Source: an uncultured Granulosicoccus sp.
GTDB lineage: Bacteria > Pseudomonadota > Gammaproteobacteria > Granulosicoccales > Granulosicoccaceae
Assembly (NCBI GenBank): GCA_947499955.1
Contig: CANMQI010000028.1
Span: forward strand, 1-64,000
Length of the DNA stretch: 64,000 nucleotides
Reading direction: 5' to 3'
The notes beneath the pieces are model-generated. The model was not told the origin of the DNA. It searched no databases and was given only the letters and a program-made list of their open reading frames with translations. Positions 26,801 through 34,888 of this stretch are shown here, piece after piece (within the stretch, counting starts at the first letter, position 1; every line of letters begins with the position of its first letter). Both the position numbers and the translations under genes were made by a program.

Positions 26801-27938
26801 AGATAGTCTATTCACCATGGGGTGGGATGAGGAGCAAATTGACGCCGCTATAGATATTCTCTTTCGTCTTGGAGCCCTACATGGAATCGAAGCTGATCTA
26901 CAGAGCTTCTCGACGGCACGTACTGTCGAGAATGAAAGTCACTTCAACTTCTTTCGCGCCGATCTTTATCATCCAGCCAGTGATCGACGCCGCGCGTACT
27001 CTGCTACTTTAGCTATTTTCGTTGCGGCTGAGTCAATGCGATTACGACTCTTCGAACGACGCTCAAGCGGATCCAGCTACTTCGCCAGCGGCCATGCAAC
27101 CCGTCAGATGATTCGTACGGCTATAGAGCTCGAGAGCTTTCTTAGCCGATCCAGGCTCCATAAACACGCAGAGACGCCAAGCATATTTCTGACCTTCGCA
27201 CTTCAACAGGCTGATACGCTGTCCCGGCACTTGTTCCGTTATCCGAGAGAACAGGCATCCGCAATTCTGATTGAGTCAGATCTGGTGCGTTGCGGAACGC
27301 GGGGTATTGATCGCGCCAAAGGCTTGGCGAAGGCTCGAGAACTTATAGGACTGGCCGAGGTTATTGTGCTCGGATTAGGTCGGGAAACGCGTTTGCGACT
27401 TCGACTTGCTTCACTCCGATCCCGCGTTCACTGCGAGCTTGCCGCTCTTGGGGGCGTCAATGCTGAGCAATATCAAGATCTGTGTGAAATCGATGTTCAG
27501 TATTTGGAGGACCATCCCTATCATTCCCGATTCCTCTATTGGCGACGTACTGCTGAACGCAGGCGCCGGTCGCTAAACCGTCTGAAGGACTTCCCAGGCC
27601 CTTATCTAATCGACGACAAACACTATGTAAGATGGACTAATAAGAGTTTCGATACTGAATCAATGTCTGTTCAAGATCTTGATAATTTGAGTGAAGACAT
27701 GCATGAGTTGGCTGAGAGCGCAAGGCACAGTCAGTCGACGCTCAGTGCTCCACGAAGAGCTATCAGATGGAATGAAGCACCTGTGAGAATCGACAAGAAA
27801 AGCGATGGCGAGCAGATCTATGTCTGGAGTAACCCGCCACCTGCCGACGTCTATCTTAGTGCAGAAATCCTAGAGGCTTTGTCCACGGGCATCGACAACG
27901 TTCTGAATTGGATTCGTGAACACGGAACGAGTGTATGA
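23847..27938 (+). CDS. Very large orphan protein (1363 aa), possible degenerate STAND-like NTPase
   Basis: I do not recognise this protein. It has no signal peptide or clear membrane segment. Residues about 270-420 show alternating hydrophobic strands and helices: RPVLVLPVAGYRRRDL, KPAILVFIGVDSACARR and NCIIVMTDD. These are spaced like the P-loop, Walker B and sensor-1 strands of STAND/NACHT NTPases, but no GxxxxGK[ST] is present, so any NTPase would be degenerate. From about 480 to the end it is mainly helical with many charged residues, resembling solenoid repeats. It is transcribed divergently from the metK-metG operon, about 225 bp away, and may share regulation. Base composition is lower in GC than neighbouring genes, which suggests transfer. 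Confidence 0.7.
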   Translation: MDRKTSIKKPEFKTTAEQLRAIWPLVYRAKMEGTTEEKWRNYFVDQDAARGLDSSHKRLKISTDRVIDEHGSLAGAARLLLLEESLCGRGTEATRAVLLRRSALFRNAHDQGTDGLERPPEFTAAESYRKLLQWTGSTQGKAEPYDLYVRKGFASWVEVYNGQQVGHDELFRDTFDGEEAIKQFQLFIGDSEPSFQPFLGKADPTMDSETAQQMIAPLLQMINDSLTATRDHKEAGKYALNRTPTFAQVDTGRLWSVQLDLARHLVNQLKVRRETRPVLVLPVAGYRRRDLAESEPLQIEFPDIPTTVARLRHFYRIGVPLKDLPVVKPLGDDESLSEAIQEIRLAMISKPAILVFIGVDSACARRTNIESQIADNDASKLISRLLDGPLCSANSPDLLNRWRRNCIIVMTDDPDMGYLTAHSTPYPKGAVTNSLVLSLEPWFEWMGSLGLNHEKNIVQYMRLSITNFQGERSELTLRLIDALIVVRDLGGNGDSVKEALKQLPRLDSSLIGGPRDVARGSDLVDLLLNEISKTKPLWLLIILLVSQAPDGLRRRTLKCVVQELRHARYRISSRFQEMDPSALNDSLTELCETLPYLVTSAGSDRVEGLLTPRDIFTQNNDFGPPDKESRHSVADFRIYHTEHRERAIQFPFTEIRNWVSSWCGANLLKNKAEYHEIHRVLAAQAIEQQTNVLRYADVAKTLSIRMWRRQFSAIYHGLLSLDIQPEKKHMTRGIFLKANGLDTGDLVNGGADFWLWLYFFAFRRQLERVPAYNLSRQYGQDKLKAEVLEFFDSPWAHWPIFSPPISLRAGTSLVDYLFNHYEKNSSLISHREACVRTYVALGDSSQTDAALERLREMAHTDSSQQSAKLVGLLCSRHALDMYILGLTNEDNATQTMSLKQIYEAILQQFTGEGIQSLNTMDIYNVEDGGKSTHAGERKLLEQFRKLSKRTEKLANKIYSMVSTKDGGTDALPKISIRMRAARSLVDSLFTMGWDEEQIDAAIDILFRLGALHGIEADLQSFSTARTVENESHFNFFRADLYHPASDRRRAYSATLAIFVAAESMRLRLFERRSSGSSYFASGHATRQMIRTAIELESFLSRSRLHKHAETPSIFLTFALQQADTLSRHLFRYPREQASAILIESDLVRCGTRGIDRAKGLAKARELIGLAEVIVLGLGRETRLRLRLASLRSRVHCELAALGGVNAEQYQDLCEIDVQYLEDHPYHSRFLYWRRTAERRRRSLNRLKDFPGPYLIDDKHYVRWTNKSFDTESMSVQDLDNLSEDMHELAESARHSQSTLSAPRRAIRWNEAPVRIDKKSDGEQIYVWSNPPPADVYLSAEILEALSTGIDNVLNWIREHGTSV

Positions 27939-28228
27939 GCCGATGTAGTCCCCATTGATGCGATTAGGGGGCGATAGAGGATTCGGGATCATTTTGAACC
28001 TCCCCAGCAGTAGCGGACACTGGGTTAAGCTAGCGTTTGCTAGCTCGAACTGTACCGGGCTTGTGTTAATGATTGACGAGTGATGACGTTGGGTATTGTA
28101 GTCTAACTCGTTCGACCTGTATAACTCGTTTGAGTCTATAAAACTAGTGGTTCTAGTGCTATTCGTCTTCAGAAAATTGCAGCTTTTTGATATTATAGGG
28201 CCTAAAGGTTGCAATTTCGGACCACAAT

Positions 28229-28687
28229 ATGAAGCCAAAACCAGATCCATCGTCGCTGGGCGCACAGGCAAAGTTGTTCGAGGATTCCGGTCCCGCCCTG
28301 GTGGACTTCATCGACATGAAGAATTCACTGGTTCGACTGGCAGATTCGATCCAATGGGAGATTTTTGAAGACCACTGGCGAGGCTTGTTCAGCACAGCCG
28401 GCGGCCCAATGGCTAATTCTGGTAGACGTGTCGCCAGTCTGTTGATGCTCAAGCACATGGAAGCCTTGTCTGACGAGCGACTGAAGCAGGTCTGGGTGAC
28501 AAACCCTTATTTCCAGTACTTTTGTGGAGAAACCCATTTCCAGCATCGTCCGCCAGCCGATCCCACCTCGTTGATTCGCTGGCGCAAGCGCTTGGGTGAA
28601 GAAGGCATGGAGTGGTTTCTGACAACTGGGGTAGTCTTCAAGAAAGGGAACATTTTGTACGTTAAGCGGGAATTGCCACCGAATTAG
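28229..28687 (+). pseudogene. IS5-family transposase, N-terminal fragment
   Basis: The 152-residue frame begins MKPKPDPSSLGAQAKLFED and contains the DUF772-type N-terminal domain (VASLLMLKHMEALSDERLKQVW, PADPTSLIRWRKRLGEEG). It ends abruptly at a stop before the DDE catalytic domain. The last 20 codons are non-homologous, indicating deletion or insertion of other DNA. It separates the orphan giant gene from the P450 block. Confidence 0.85.
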
Positions 28688-29183
28688 CCCCGTACGACAC
28701 CGCAAATCGAATTGAGCGACGGTATTGCTCAGTGATTGAAGAACACTTTCGCCAAGATCGTTGCCGCATGCCTTTGTCAGGTTGATCTCAAGGCTTCTCG
28801 AAAACGCTGGTTTGTAAGAGCCATCGCCCAAGAGGTCTCTATCCACGTATTTATGCGGCTCTCATGCTCTCGAATACCATTCTCGAAACGTGCTTAGGTC
28901 ATAGATCTCGGAGTCAGTCCGATACGGTCACATGGCAGTATGAAATGCCCGAACACAGGAACTCGTGAGCGACAAGAGGGTATGGTCGAAAAAATGATTA
29001 GACGCAGAAACGCCAAACGACCAAAGCACTACTGATTGTGCTTGGAGGCTTGACCGGCATAGAAAGCCACCCATCTAGCGGTTCGAAATGCCTAAATCCG
29101 TTAAAATGCCATTAGTACGGATTTATCAGAAATCCTCCCTGCTACGCCTATACTGGTTGGTATCCAACCTATTAGCAAAACGC
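28688..29183. other. Intergenic, degraded; contains a hairpin repeat
   Basis: No coding region could be supported. The stretch follows a truncated IS5 gene and holds the 33-bp hairpin repeat at 29093-29125; the rest shows no recognisable signal. Confidence 0.4.
29093..29125. repeat. Hairpin repeat, copy 1 (inverted copy near 57.85 kb)
   Basis: TAAATCCGT at 29093-29101 and ACGGATTTA at 29117-29125 form a perfect 9-bp inverted repeat around a 15-base loop. The reverse complement of 57836-57867 matches it at about 27 of 32 positions, so it is a dispersed element of unknown type. Confidence 0.65.
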
Positions 29184-30464
29184 TCAAGCCAAGGTGTGAG
29201 CTGTATCGCGCTTAAGCACAATTTTAAATTGATTGATGAGCGGTGGTACCTTCCCGTTGGCCGGAAGCGCTGGTTTTTCAAGACGCCAACGTCCACCCTT
29301 TAGTAAAGACGCAAGCGTTTCTACCAGAATAAAGATAACGAGCTCACGCCCGGCGCAACCGCGAGGACCAGTGCTGAAGTGCAACATCGGGGGGCGGGGG
29401 CGCACGTCCCAGCGTTGTGGACGAAAGCGACAGGCGTCCTCTCCGTAGGCCTGCTGGTCACGGCCCAAAAATCCGAGCGGAAGAAGCACTTGAGTGCCCT
29501 CGCACAATTCGAATTGCCCGAGCGAAACCTGATTACGACACTCCCGTACAAGCATTGGCGTGCCAGACCATAGTCTGAGGGTCTCGTGAAGCGCATTTGT
29601 GAGCATGTTTAAATCGCTTTGCTCGTAGACATCGGGATACGCAGACAGGAGTGCGAGAGTCCGTGGAAGATGCGTATCGAGCGCATCTTTGAGAGCGTGA
29701 ATCCAATATGTTGCCTGAGCTACACGATCCACATCAGGGGCCGCAGAGCCCATAATTCCAGAGTTTTCGTTCACTAGCTTGTCGAGCTCTCCACGGTAAT
29801 TATCATATGAAAGCGAGCGCCATCCTGGTAAGAACGTCGCAGCGCACACCAGCCGATGATGCATTTTGAAAAGACGCTTCTGCGCAACCGGTTGCAGAAG
29901 GCGTCCGAAAACTACACGCGTAGTGATTCGTGCTGCAAGTTCAGACAATGTCTCCCAATTAATCGTCCTCTGTGAGCTTGGTACCTTCGATTCTTCCGAC
30001 ACGATCACTCGCAGTCTCTCCACAAGGCTCTCGTCCTGATCGATCACGCAGCCTGTACGTAAGCGTTCTTCTGTGTAACACCGAATAGGCGCGCGGGACG
30101 GCGAGTCTGAAGTGATCAGTGCTTTCGGCACAAACCGCTCGAAGACACGACGGCTAAGACGCCCAGTATCGAAGCTCTCGGCGTCGTCAAGAACCTGCTT
30201 TGCCAACTGGTGATCGAGCACCAGTACGCTCGGATCAAATCCTAGTACGGTACCGTTGTTTGATCGCAACGAAAAAAGATCAGTAGAGTGCCGCGCGCGA
30301 AGTTCAGTGAAAAGTCGCTCACCAAGCGGATCGCAATGGAGTGCAAGGAGTCGAGTACCGAATGGGCGTGCGGCCAAGGCGCCTCGAACGACAATGGGTA
30401 TGAGATAGGAATGATGAAACCTGACGTTCTCCAAAAACGTGAGTCGGTGCGGTGATTTCATCAA
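29184..30464 (-). CDS. Cytochrome P450
   Basis: A 426-residue haem monooxygenase. It has the ExxR pair of helix K (HETLRLW), the haem-binding loop FSTGPRGCAGRE with the thiolate Cys, and an I-helix region containing ALDTHLP where the oxygen-activating Asp-Thr pair is expected. No N-terminal membrane anchor is obvious, so it is probably soluble. Substrate unknown. The start overlaps the stop of the large regulator by four bases (ATGA), so the two genes are one transcription and translation unit and the regulator probably controls the oxidation step or a wider pathway. Confidence 0.9.
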   Translation of the reverse strand: MMKSPHRLTFLENVRFHHSYLIPIVVRGALAARPFGTRLLALHCDPLGERLFTELRARHSTDLFSLRSNNGTVLGFDPSVLVLDHQLAKQVLDDAESFDTGRLSRRVFERFVPKALITSDSPSRAPIRCYTEERLRTGCVIDQDESLVERLRVIVSEESKVPSSQRTINWETLSELAARITTRVVFGRLLQPVAQKRLFKMHHRLVCAATFLPGWRSLSYDNYRGELDKLVNENSGIMGSAAPDVDRVAQATYWIHALKDALDTHLPRTLALLSAYPDVYEQSDLNMLTNALHETLRLWSGTPMLVRECRNQVSLGQFELCEGTQVLLPLGFLGRDQQAYGEDACRFRPQRWDVRPRPPMLHFSTGPRGCAGRELVIFILVETLASLLKGGRWRLEKPALPANGKVPPLINQFKIVLKRDTAHTLA

Positions 30465-33400
30465 TCTACCAACGTTTTCACGGGAAAAGGTTGCTTGGCA
30501 TTCAAGGAAGCTGTGGCGAGCGAAGCCTCAAACTCACTCCACGCAGTTGTTAGCGTGGATGCGACCACGACGCTTCGTTCATCGCGTATGTGCATTGTGG
30601 ATGGACGACGTATTGAAGCGAGTGCCGTAGTTGCACCGTTAAGGGAGATCGTGCGCGCCAAGTCCCGTAGGACACGACAGGTCCAGCCATGCGTACTAAG
30701 CTTGATCGACAGGTTGAGAGCAAGGCAGAGGTAGTCCAGGGCTTCATCAGATCGTGCTTGGTGAGCAAGTAGGCGGGCGTGCAGTCGCCATTGCTCAGGA
30801 AGGTACCACCACTGTCCGGTTGAGTCGGAAAGCGCTTCGGCAACGTCAAGCATACTAAGCGCCTGTTCATGCTGACCGATTGTGTAGAGTGTTTCCGCGA
30901 GCACCGAACGTGTGAAAGGCTCGAATGTTTGGGCCCGCATTCCAGTGTGCGCACACACTCCTCGTTCTACAGCCTCTCGACCCTCCTCGTGCGAGCCGAG
31001 ACTCACCAGCGCGGCACCACAGAGAAGCTCTGACATTCCGATCCAAGTCACGAAACCCTCTTCGCGTGCGAGTGCAAGACTCCGTTCGGCCACCGACAGG
31101 GTATCTTGCGGGAGATCGCCGCGTACATGATGCACTGCCGCTAAGTAGCACAGTGCGTAGTTGTGACTGTGACGATCACAGTGACGAGCATGCTCAAGAC
31201 TTGCCCGCGCAGTTGCGAGCGCAGTGTCAGTTTCGCCAACCGCCAGGCGCGCGAGTGCGATGTAGCAAAGCGCCGTTGTTTTGTGGTCGAGCGCGTAGCT
31301 ACGGCGGGCGTCCGGATGGTGTTCGTAGAGCGTGACGACGTTCTCGAGAAGTGTTATCGCGCGGTGGCATCGTCCCTGAACCAGAGCTACAGCGCCCCCA
31401 ATGCGTCGGCCAACGAGCACACTGATAGGATTGTCTCGCGCTTTACCCAATGTAGTCGCTCGCCTTGCGATCGTATTCGCTGCACTGTAGTTCGCACGCA
31501 TGAACTCGAAAGAGCCGGCTCCGGAGAACACGTCGACGCTCTCTGGTGGATCGTCAAGCGCATGGCACAACTCGAGGGCACGACCGTATGCCTCTCCTGC
31601 TTCTTCACCGGAAAAACCACCGCTTCCTGCATGCGTTGCGCCCAGTGCAACGATGATTGCTAGTTCCACCCGATCGCGCGATTCAGAAACAGGATCTTCG
31701 CGAAGGAGCTGATAAGCATGTTCCAACTGTTGCCGTGCTTCAACGAAGCCGGCGAGGGCGGTAGCGATTTGCCCAGCACGCAACCAATGTTCAACGGCAT
31801 TCGAGGTGTCGCCTGCCCGTTCAAAGTGAAAGGCGATCGCTTGATGAGCAGCACCTGCATGCCGGTTGTCGAGCATGCTCTGATCGCGCACGAGCATATG
31901 GGCTGCCCGACAGTGATAGCGCGCGAGCTCGACTGGAGAAAGCATTTCGTAGGCCGCTTCCTGAACGAGCGCGTGCTTGAAACGATAGCTTGCGCACGGG
32001 GCAAAGCCGCGCACGTGCAGAATTTCCGTGTCGACCAGTTGCTTTAGCCCTCGTCGTAGCGTGATCTCGTCGAGGCGTCCAAGTCGTGCGAGCACCGCTT
32101 CTTCAAACGTTCGACCGAGCACGGAGGCTATACGCACGACAGCCGCGCCGGGATCAAGACGATCAAATCGTGCGACCAATACATCTTTGAGTGTAACCGG
32201 AACGCCGTTTGTCCTTGAAAGTCCGGGCGATTCGATCGCGATTTCGCTCAACTCAAGTTCACCGAGCATTGTCACGTATTCCTCTATAAAGAGCGGGACA
32301 CCATCGCAGCGAGTTACTACTTGCTGAAGAAGCAATGGAGAGAGGTTCGATCCTTCTGGAAGGTGCTGTACGAGTTGCTTGCTCTGATCATCACGCAAGC
32401 GCTCAAGAGTTATCTGCCCGATGAACCCGCGTGGTGGAAACTCGGGAAGTCCCTCTGTCCGACAGGTAGCGAGCAATAGGAGCCTGGATGCCGGAATTTG
32501 CTCTATTGCTGAGTTAAGGAGTGTCAGCGATGAAGCATCTGCCCAGTGAAGATCTTCCCAGATTAGTACTACCGCACGCGCCTCGCACAACCCGAGCAAC
32601 CAACGCAGCAGAGTCTCGATGATTCTCCTATTGCGACCCGTTGCAGCCGTCGCCCCTTCGTTATCGCTATCCCCATGCACGAGAATGGGAGCCAGTGCAG
32701 CGATTGTATCGACCGGATCCAGCCCTGCGCTTCGTAACGCTCTCGCAAGTCGACGCCCAGTCAAACGCCCGCCTTTCCAGGCATCTTCCCCGAACTCATC
32801 TCGGATCAATTCGGTAAAAGGATAGTAGGGCGAGTGGCTGTGTAAGGCGACTGAACGTGTCCGCAGTACGAGGGGATCATCAGAACGCAGTCGCTCCACA
32901 GCGACATCGACCAATCGGGTCTTGCCTATGCCTGCTTCGCCGCTGACTACCAAGAGCTGTCCGCGTCCTTCCAATGCGGCCTGCCAGCGTGCCTGAATAA
33001 TCGCAACCTCGTCGTCTCGATGCATCAACAGCGCTCGCTTCCGCGCGGAGGCAGCGACCACACGGTCGGGCACGACCCGATGCCATCTGTCCACGTTCGA
33101 TTCGGCGCGCGTAATTGATTCGACTATATAATCCCCGCGTAACCGGCGTCGCACAGAGTCTGTGAGAAGCACTGCGCCACCTTCAACATTCTCGAGTAAA
33201 GCTTCGGAACCAACCTCGAGCATCATTTGGCCTTGGTTGTGCCTCCCGAATGTGATTAATGCTCCAACGCATGTACGATGCGGTGTCGGGACCGGAGCTC
33301 TCATATCCCCGACAAGTGAAAATGCCGTCTCGATCGCACGCGCGGCAGCATCTTCCTGAGCGAACGGGTAACCGAAGCAGACACGGACACCCCGCGTGCC

Positions 33401-33988
33401 AAAGTTTGTACAAGTACCCTCGTAGCGTTGCGTCAAAGCCTGCGCTTTCTGCCACAACTTTCGCCAGTCTACTGTCGACACTGCGTCAGTTCGTTCCCTT
33501 GATCCTGGCAGCGCAGGTACTAGGGTCAACACAACGAGCTCGCGTATGGAAGACGACGGTGCAGATAAGACGGTCGTTGAAGTAAGACTTGGCGCGCGAA
33601 CAAGATCGGCGCTGTCCATTTCTTTACCAGAAGGAATATCGATCGCAACAGCCGCTATAAAACGATATCCGTGTCCGCTGATCGTTTGGATCACACGTTG
33701 CAATTCGCCATTGTCCCCTAAGGCGCGACGCAAGGCTTTCACGGTGCTCGCCATTGTCGAATCGCTAATACAACGCCCCGACCACACTTGCCTGCAAAGT
33801 TCGTCTCGAGATACGCTCCTGTGACGCTGCTCAAGGAGGTAGACAAGGAGCGCGTATACCTTGGCGCGAAGAGGTACCGGAAACCCTCCGCGTATGAGCC
33901 TTCGCTCTTCGTAAGAAAACTCGCAGTCACCGAAGAGGTATCGCGGCTCAGCCGCTTTAGCTGCCTCTTCCGTTCCGTTCGCGCTCAC
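30461..33988 (-). CDS. Large wHTH / cyclase-like / AAA ATPase / TPR regulator
   Basis: A 1175-residue regulator. Residues about 15-115 form an OmpR/CadC-type winged helix (RYLFGDCEFSYEERRLIRGG, VRRALGDNGELQ-like region, ISGHGYRFIA). Residues about 150-300 resemble a degenerate nucleotide cyclase homology domain (VRVCFGYPFAQEDAAARAIE). Walker A GEAGIGKT has its Lys at 356, with a Walker B-like VVLIWEDLHWAD later, giving a STAND-type signalling ATPase. The C-terminal 500 residues are TPR-like repeats. Such architecture integrates a ligand signal and ATP binding to control transcription. It is first in an operon with the P450. Confidence 0.88.
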   Translation of the reverse strand: MSANGTEEAAKAAEPRYLFGDCEFSYEERRLIRGGFPVPLRAKVYALLVYLLEQRHRSVSRDELCRQVWSGRCISDSTMASTVKALRRALGDNGELQRVIQTISGHGYRFIAAVAIDIPSGKEMDSADLVRAPSLTSTTVLSAPSSSIRELVVLTLVPALPGSRERTDAVSTVDWRKLWQKAQALTQRYEGTCTNFGTRGVRVCFGYPFAQEDAAARAIETAFSLVGDMRAPVPTPHRTCVGALITFGRHNQGQMMLEVGSEALLENVEGGAVLLTDSVRRRLRGDYIVESITRAESNVDRWHRVVPDRVVAASARKRALLMHRDDEVAIIQARWQAALEGRGQLLVVSGEAGIGKTRLVDVAVERLRSDDPLVLRTRSVALHSHSPYYPFTELIRDEFGEDAWKGGRLTGRRLARALRSAGLDPVDTIAALAPILVHGDSDNEGATAATGRNRRIIETLLRWLLGLCEARAVVLIWEDLHWADASSLTLLNSAIEQIPASRLLLLATCRTEGLPEFPPRGFIGQITLERLRDDQSKQLVQHLPEGSNLSPLLLQQVVTRCDGVPLFIEEYVTMLGELELSEIAIESPGLSRTNGVPVTLKDVLVARFDRLDPGAAVVRIASVLGRTFEEAVLARLGRLDEITLRRGLKQLVDTEILHVRGFAPCASYRFKHALVQEAAYEMLSPVELARYHCRAAHMLVRDQSMLDNRHAGAAHQAIAFHFERAGDTSNAVEHWLRAGQIATALAGFVEARQQLEHAYQLLREDPVSESRDRVELAIIVALGATHAGSGGFSGEEAGEAYGRALELCHALDDPPESVDVFSGAGSFEFMRANYSAANTIARRATTLGKARDNPISVLVGRRIGGAVALVQGRCHRAITLLENVVTLYEHHPDARRSYALDHKTTALCYIALARLAVGETDTALATARASLEHARHCDRHSHNYALCYLAAVHHVRGDLPQDTLSVAERSLALAREEGFVTWIGMSELLCGAALVSLGSHEEGREAVERGVCAHTGMRAQTFEPFTRSVLAETLYTIGQHEQALSMLDVAEALSDSTGQWWYLPEQWRLHARLLAHQARSDEALDYLCLALNLSIKLSTHGWTCRVLRDLARTISLNGATTALASIRRPSTMHIRDERSVVVASTLTTAWSEFEASLATASLNAKQPFPVKTLVD

Positions 33989-34888
33989 GTCTGAAATGTC
34001 ATCTCGCGCCCATTAGTGTTGACGGCAGCGTTGCGTCGAGCCGCGTGTTTGGGCGATGAAGTGCAGGCGAGAAAACAGTAACATTGCATTATTTTGCGCT
34101 CCATTTTGTATGGGCCAATGTAATTTTTCTTGGCTGATCTATAGCATACACGCGGTCTGCACCTTGGATGCTTGTGCGATGACTCGACTAATTTCTGGCG
34201 AATTATTCGAAAGTCTAGGAAAATTTCCTCGTCTCTCCAGTGCGAGAGCAGCGCAAATTCCACGTCGATTGCAAGCGCGACCTACCACAAGTGCGCAATT
34301 CTTCATTCTACCGCTGGCATCTCAGCACCATTAATCGGCGATTCGAAAACGTTCGAATCGGACGTGCTACTCGAGCGGTTACGAGGGTGAGTTGCAATCG
34401 AATGCTCACCTTTCAAGGCATCGAATGCATAAAGAATTGCAGCGATACAACTTGCAACGGAAAAACGAGAAATGCTTTCTTCAATGGGTCACGGACAAAT
34501 CATTGATGTGTCAGAGAACAAAGCGCGCGAGAACGTGCGTCGGCACACGGATCGATCGAAGCGGCTTGGCCATCGTGATCATCCCCCATTAGGAGGATGC
34601 CGCGGCACGTCGATCTCGCTACATTGAATCCATGGACAGCTTGAGCACCAGTGAAAACATTGCCGTCAGTCGTGTCGTCGGCCTCCAAGTGGGCCTCGGC
34701 CACCTGCGGATGCCTCGACGGCACGGACATTCCATCCAAACCAATAGTACGCATTGTACGAGGGGCTTCTTGCGCCGTCGTGCTGTTCGACATACTCGTT
34801 AATCGAGTTACGAACTCGCTTCGCACCTCCGCAGCGCCGATTACACACGGACGCCGACTTTCCGCCCTAGAGCTGGAGACGTATACCG
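33989..34888. other. Long divergent intergenic region with a palindrome
   Basis: About 900 bases between the divergent regulator and lipoprotein genes, without a convincing gene on either strand. A perfect inverted repeat CGATTCGAA-AACG-TTCGAATCG lies at 34339-34360. It has no T-run on either side, so an operator or structured RNA is more likely than a terminator. Confidence 0.45.
34339..34360. promoter_or_regulatory. Perfect 9-bp inverted repeat
   Basis: CGATTCGAA and TTCGAATCG flank a 4-base AACG spacer. It sits in the intergenic region between the large regulator (start 33988) and the lipoprotein (start 34889), a plausible binding site for a dimeric regulator. Confidence 0.45.
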
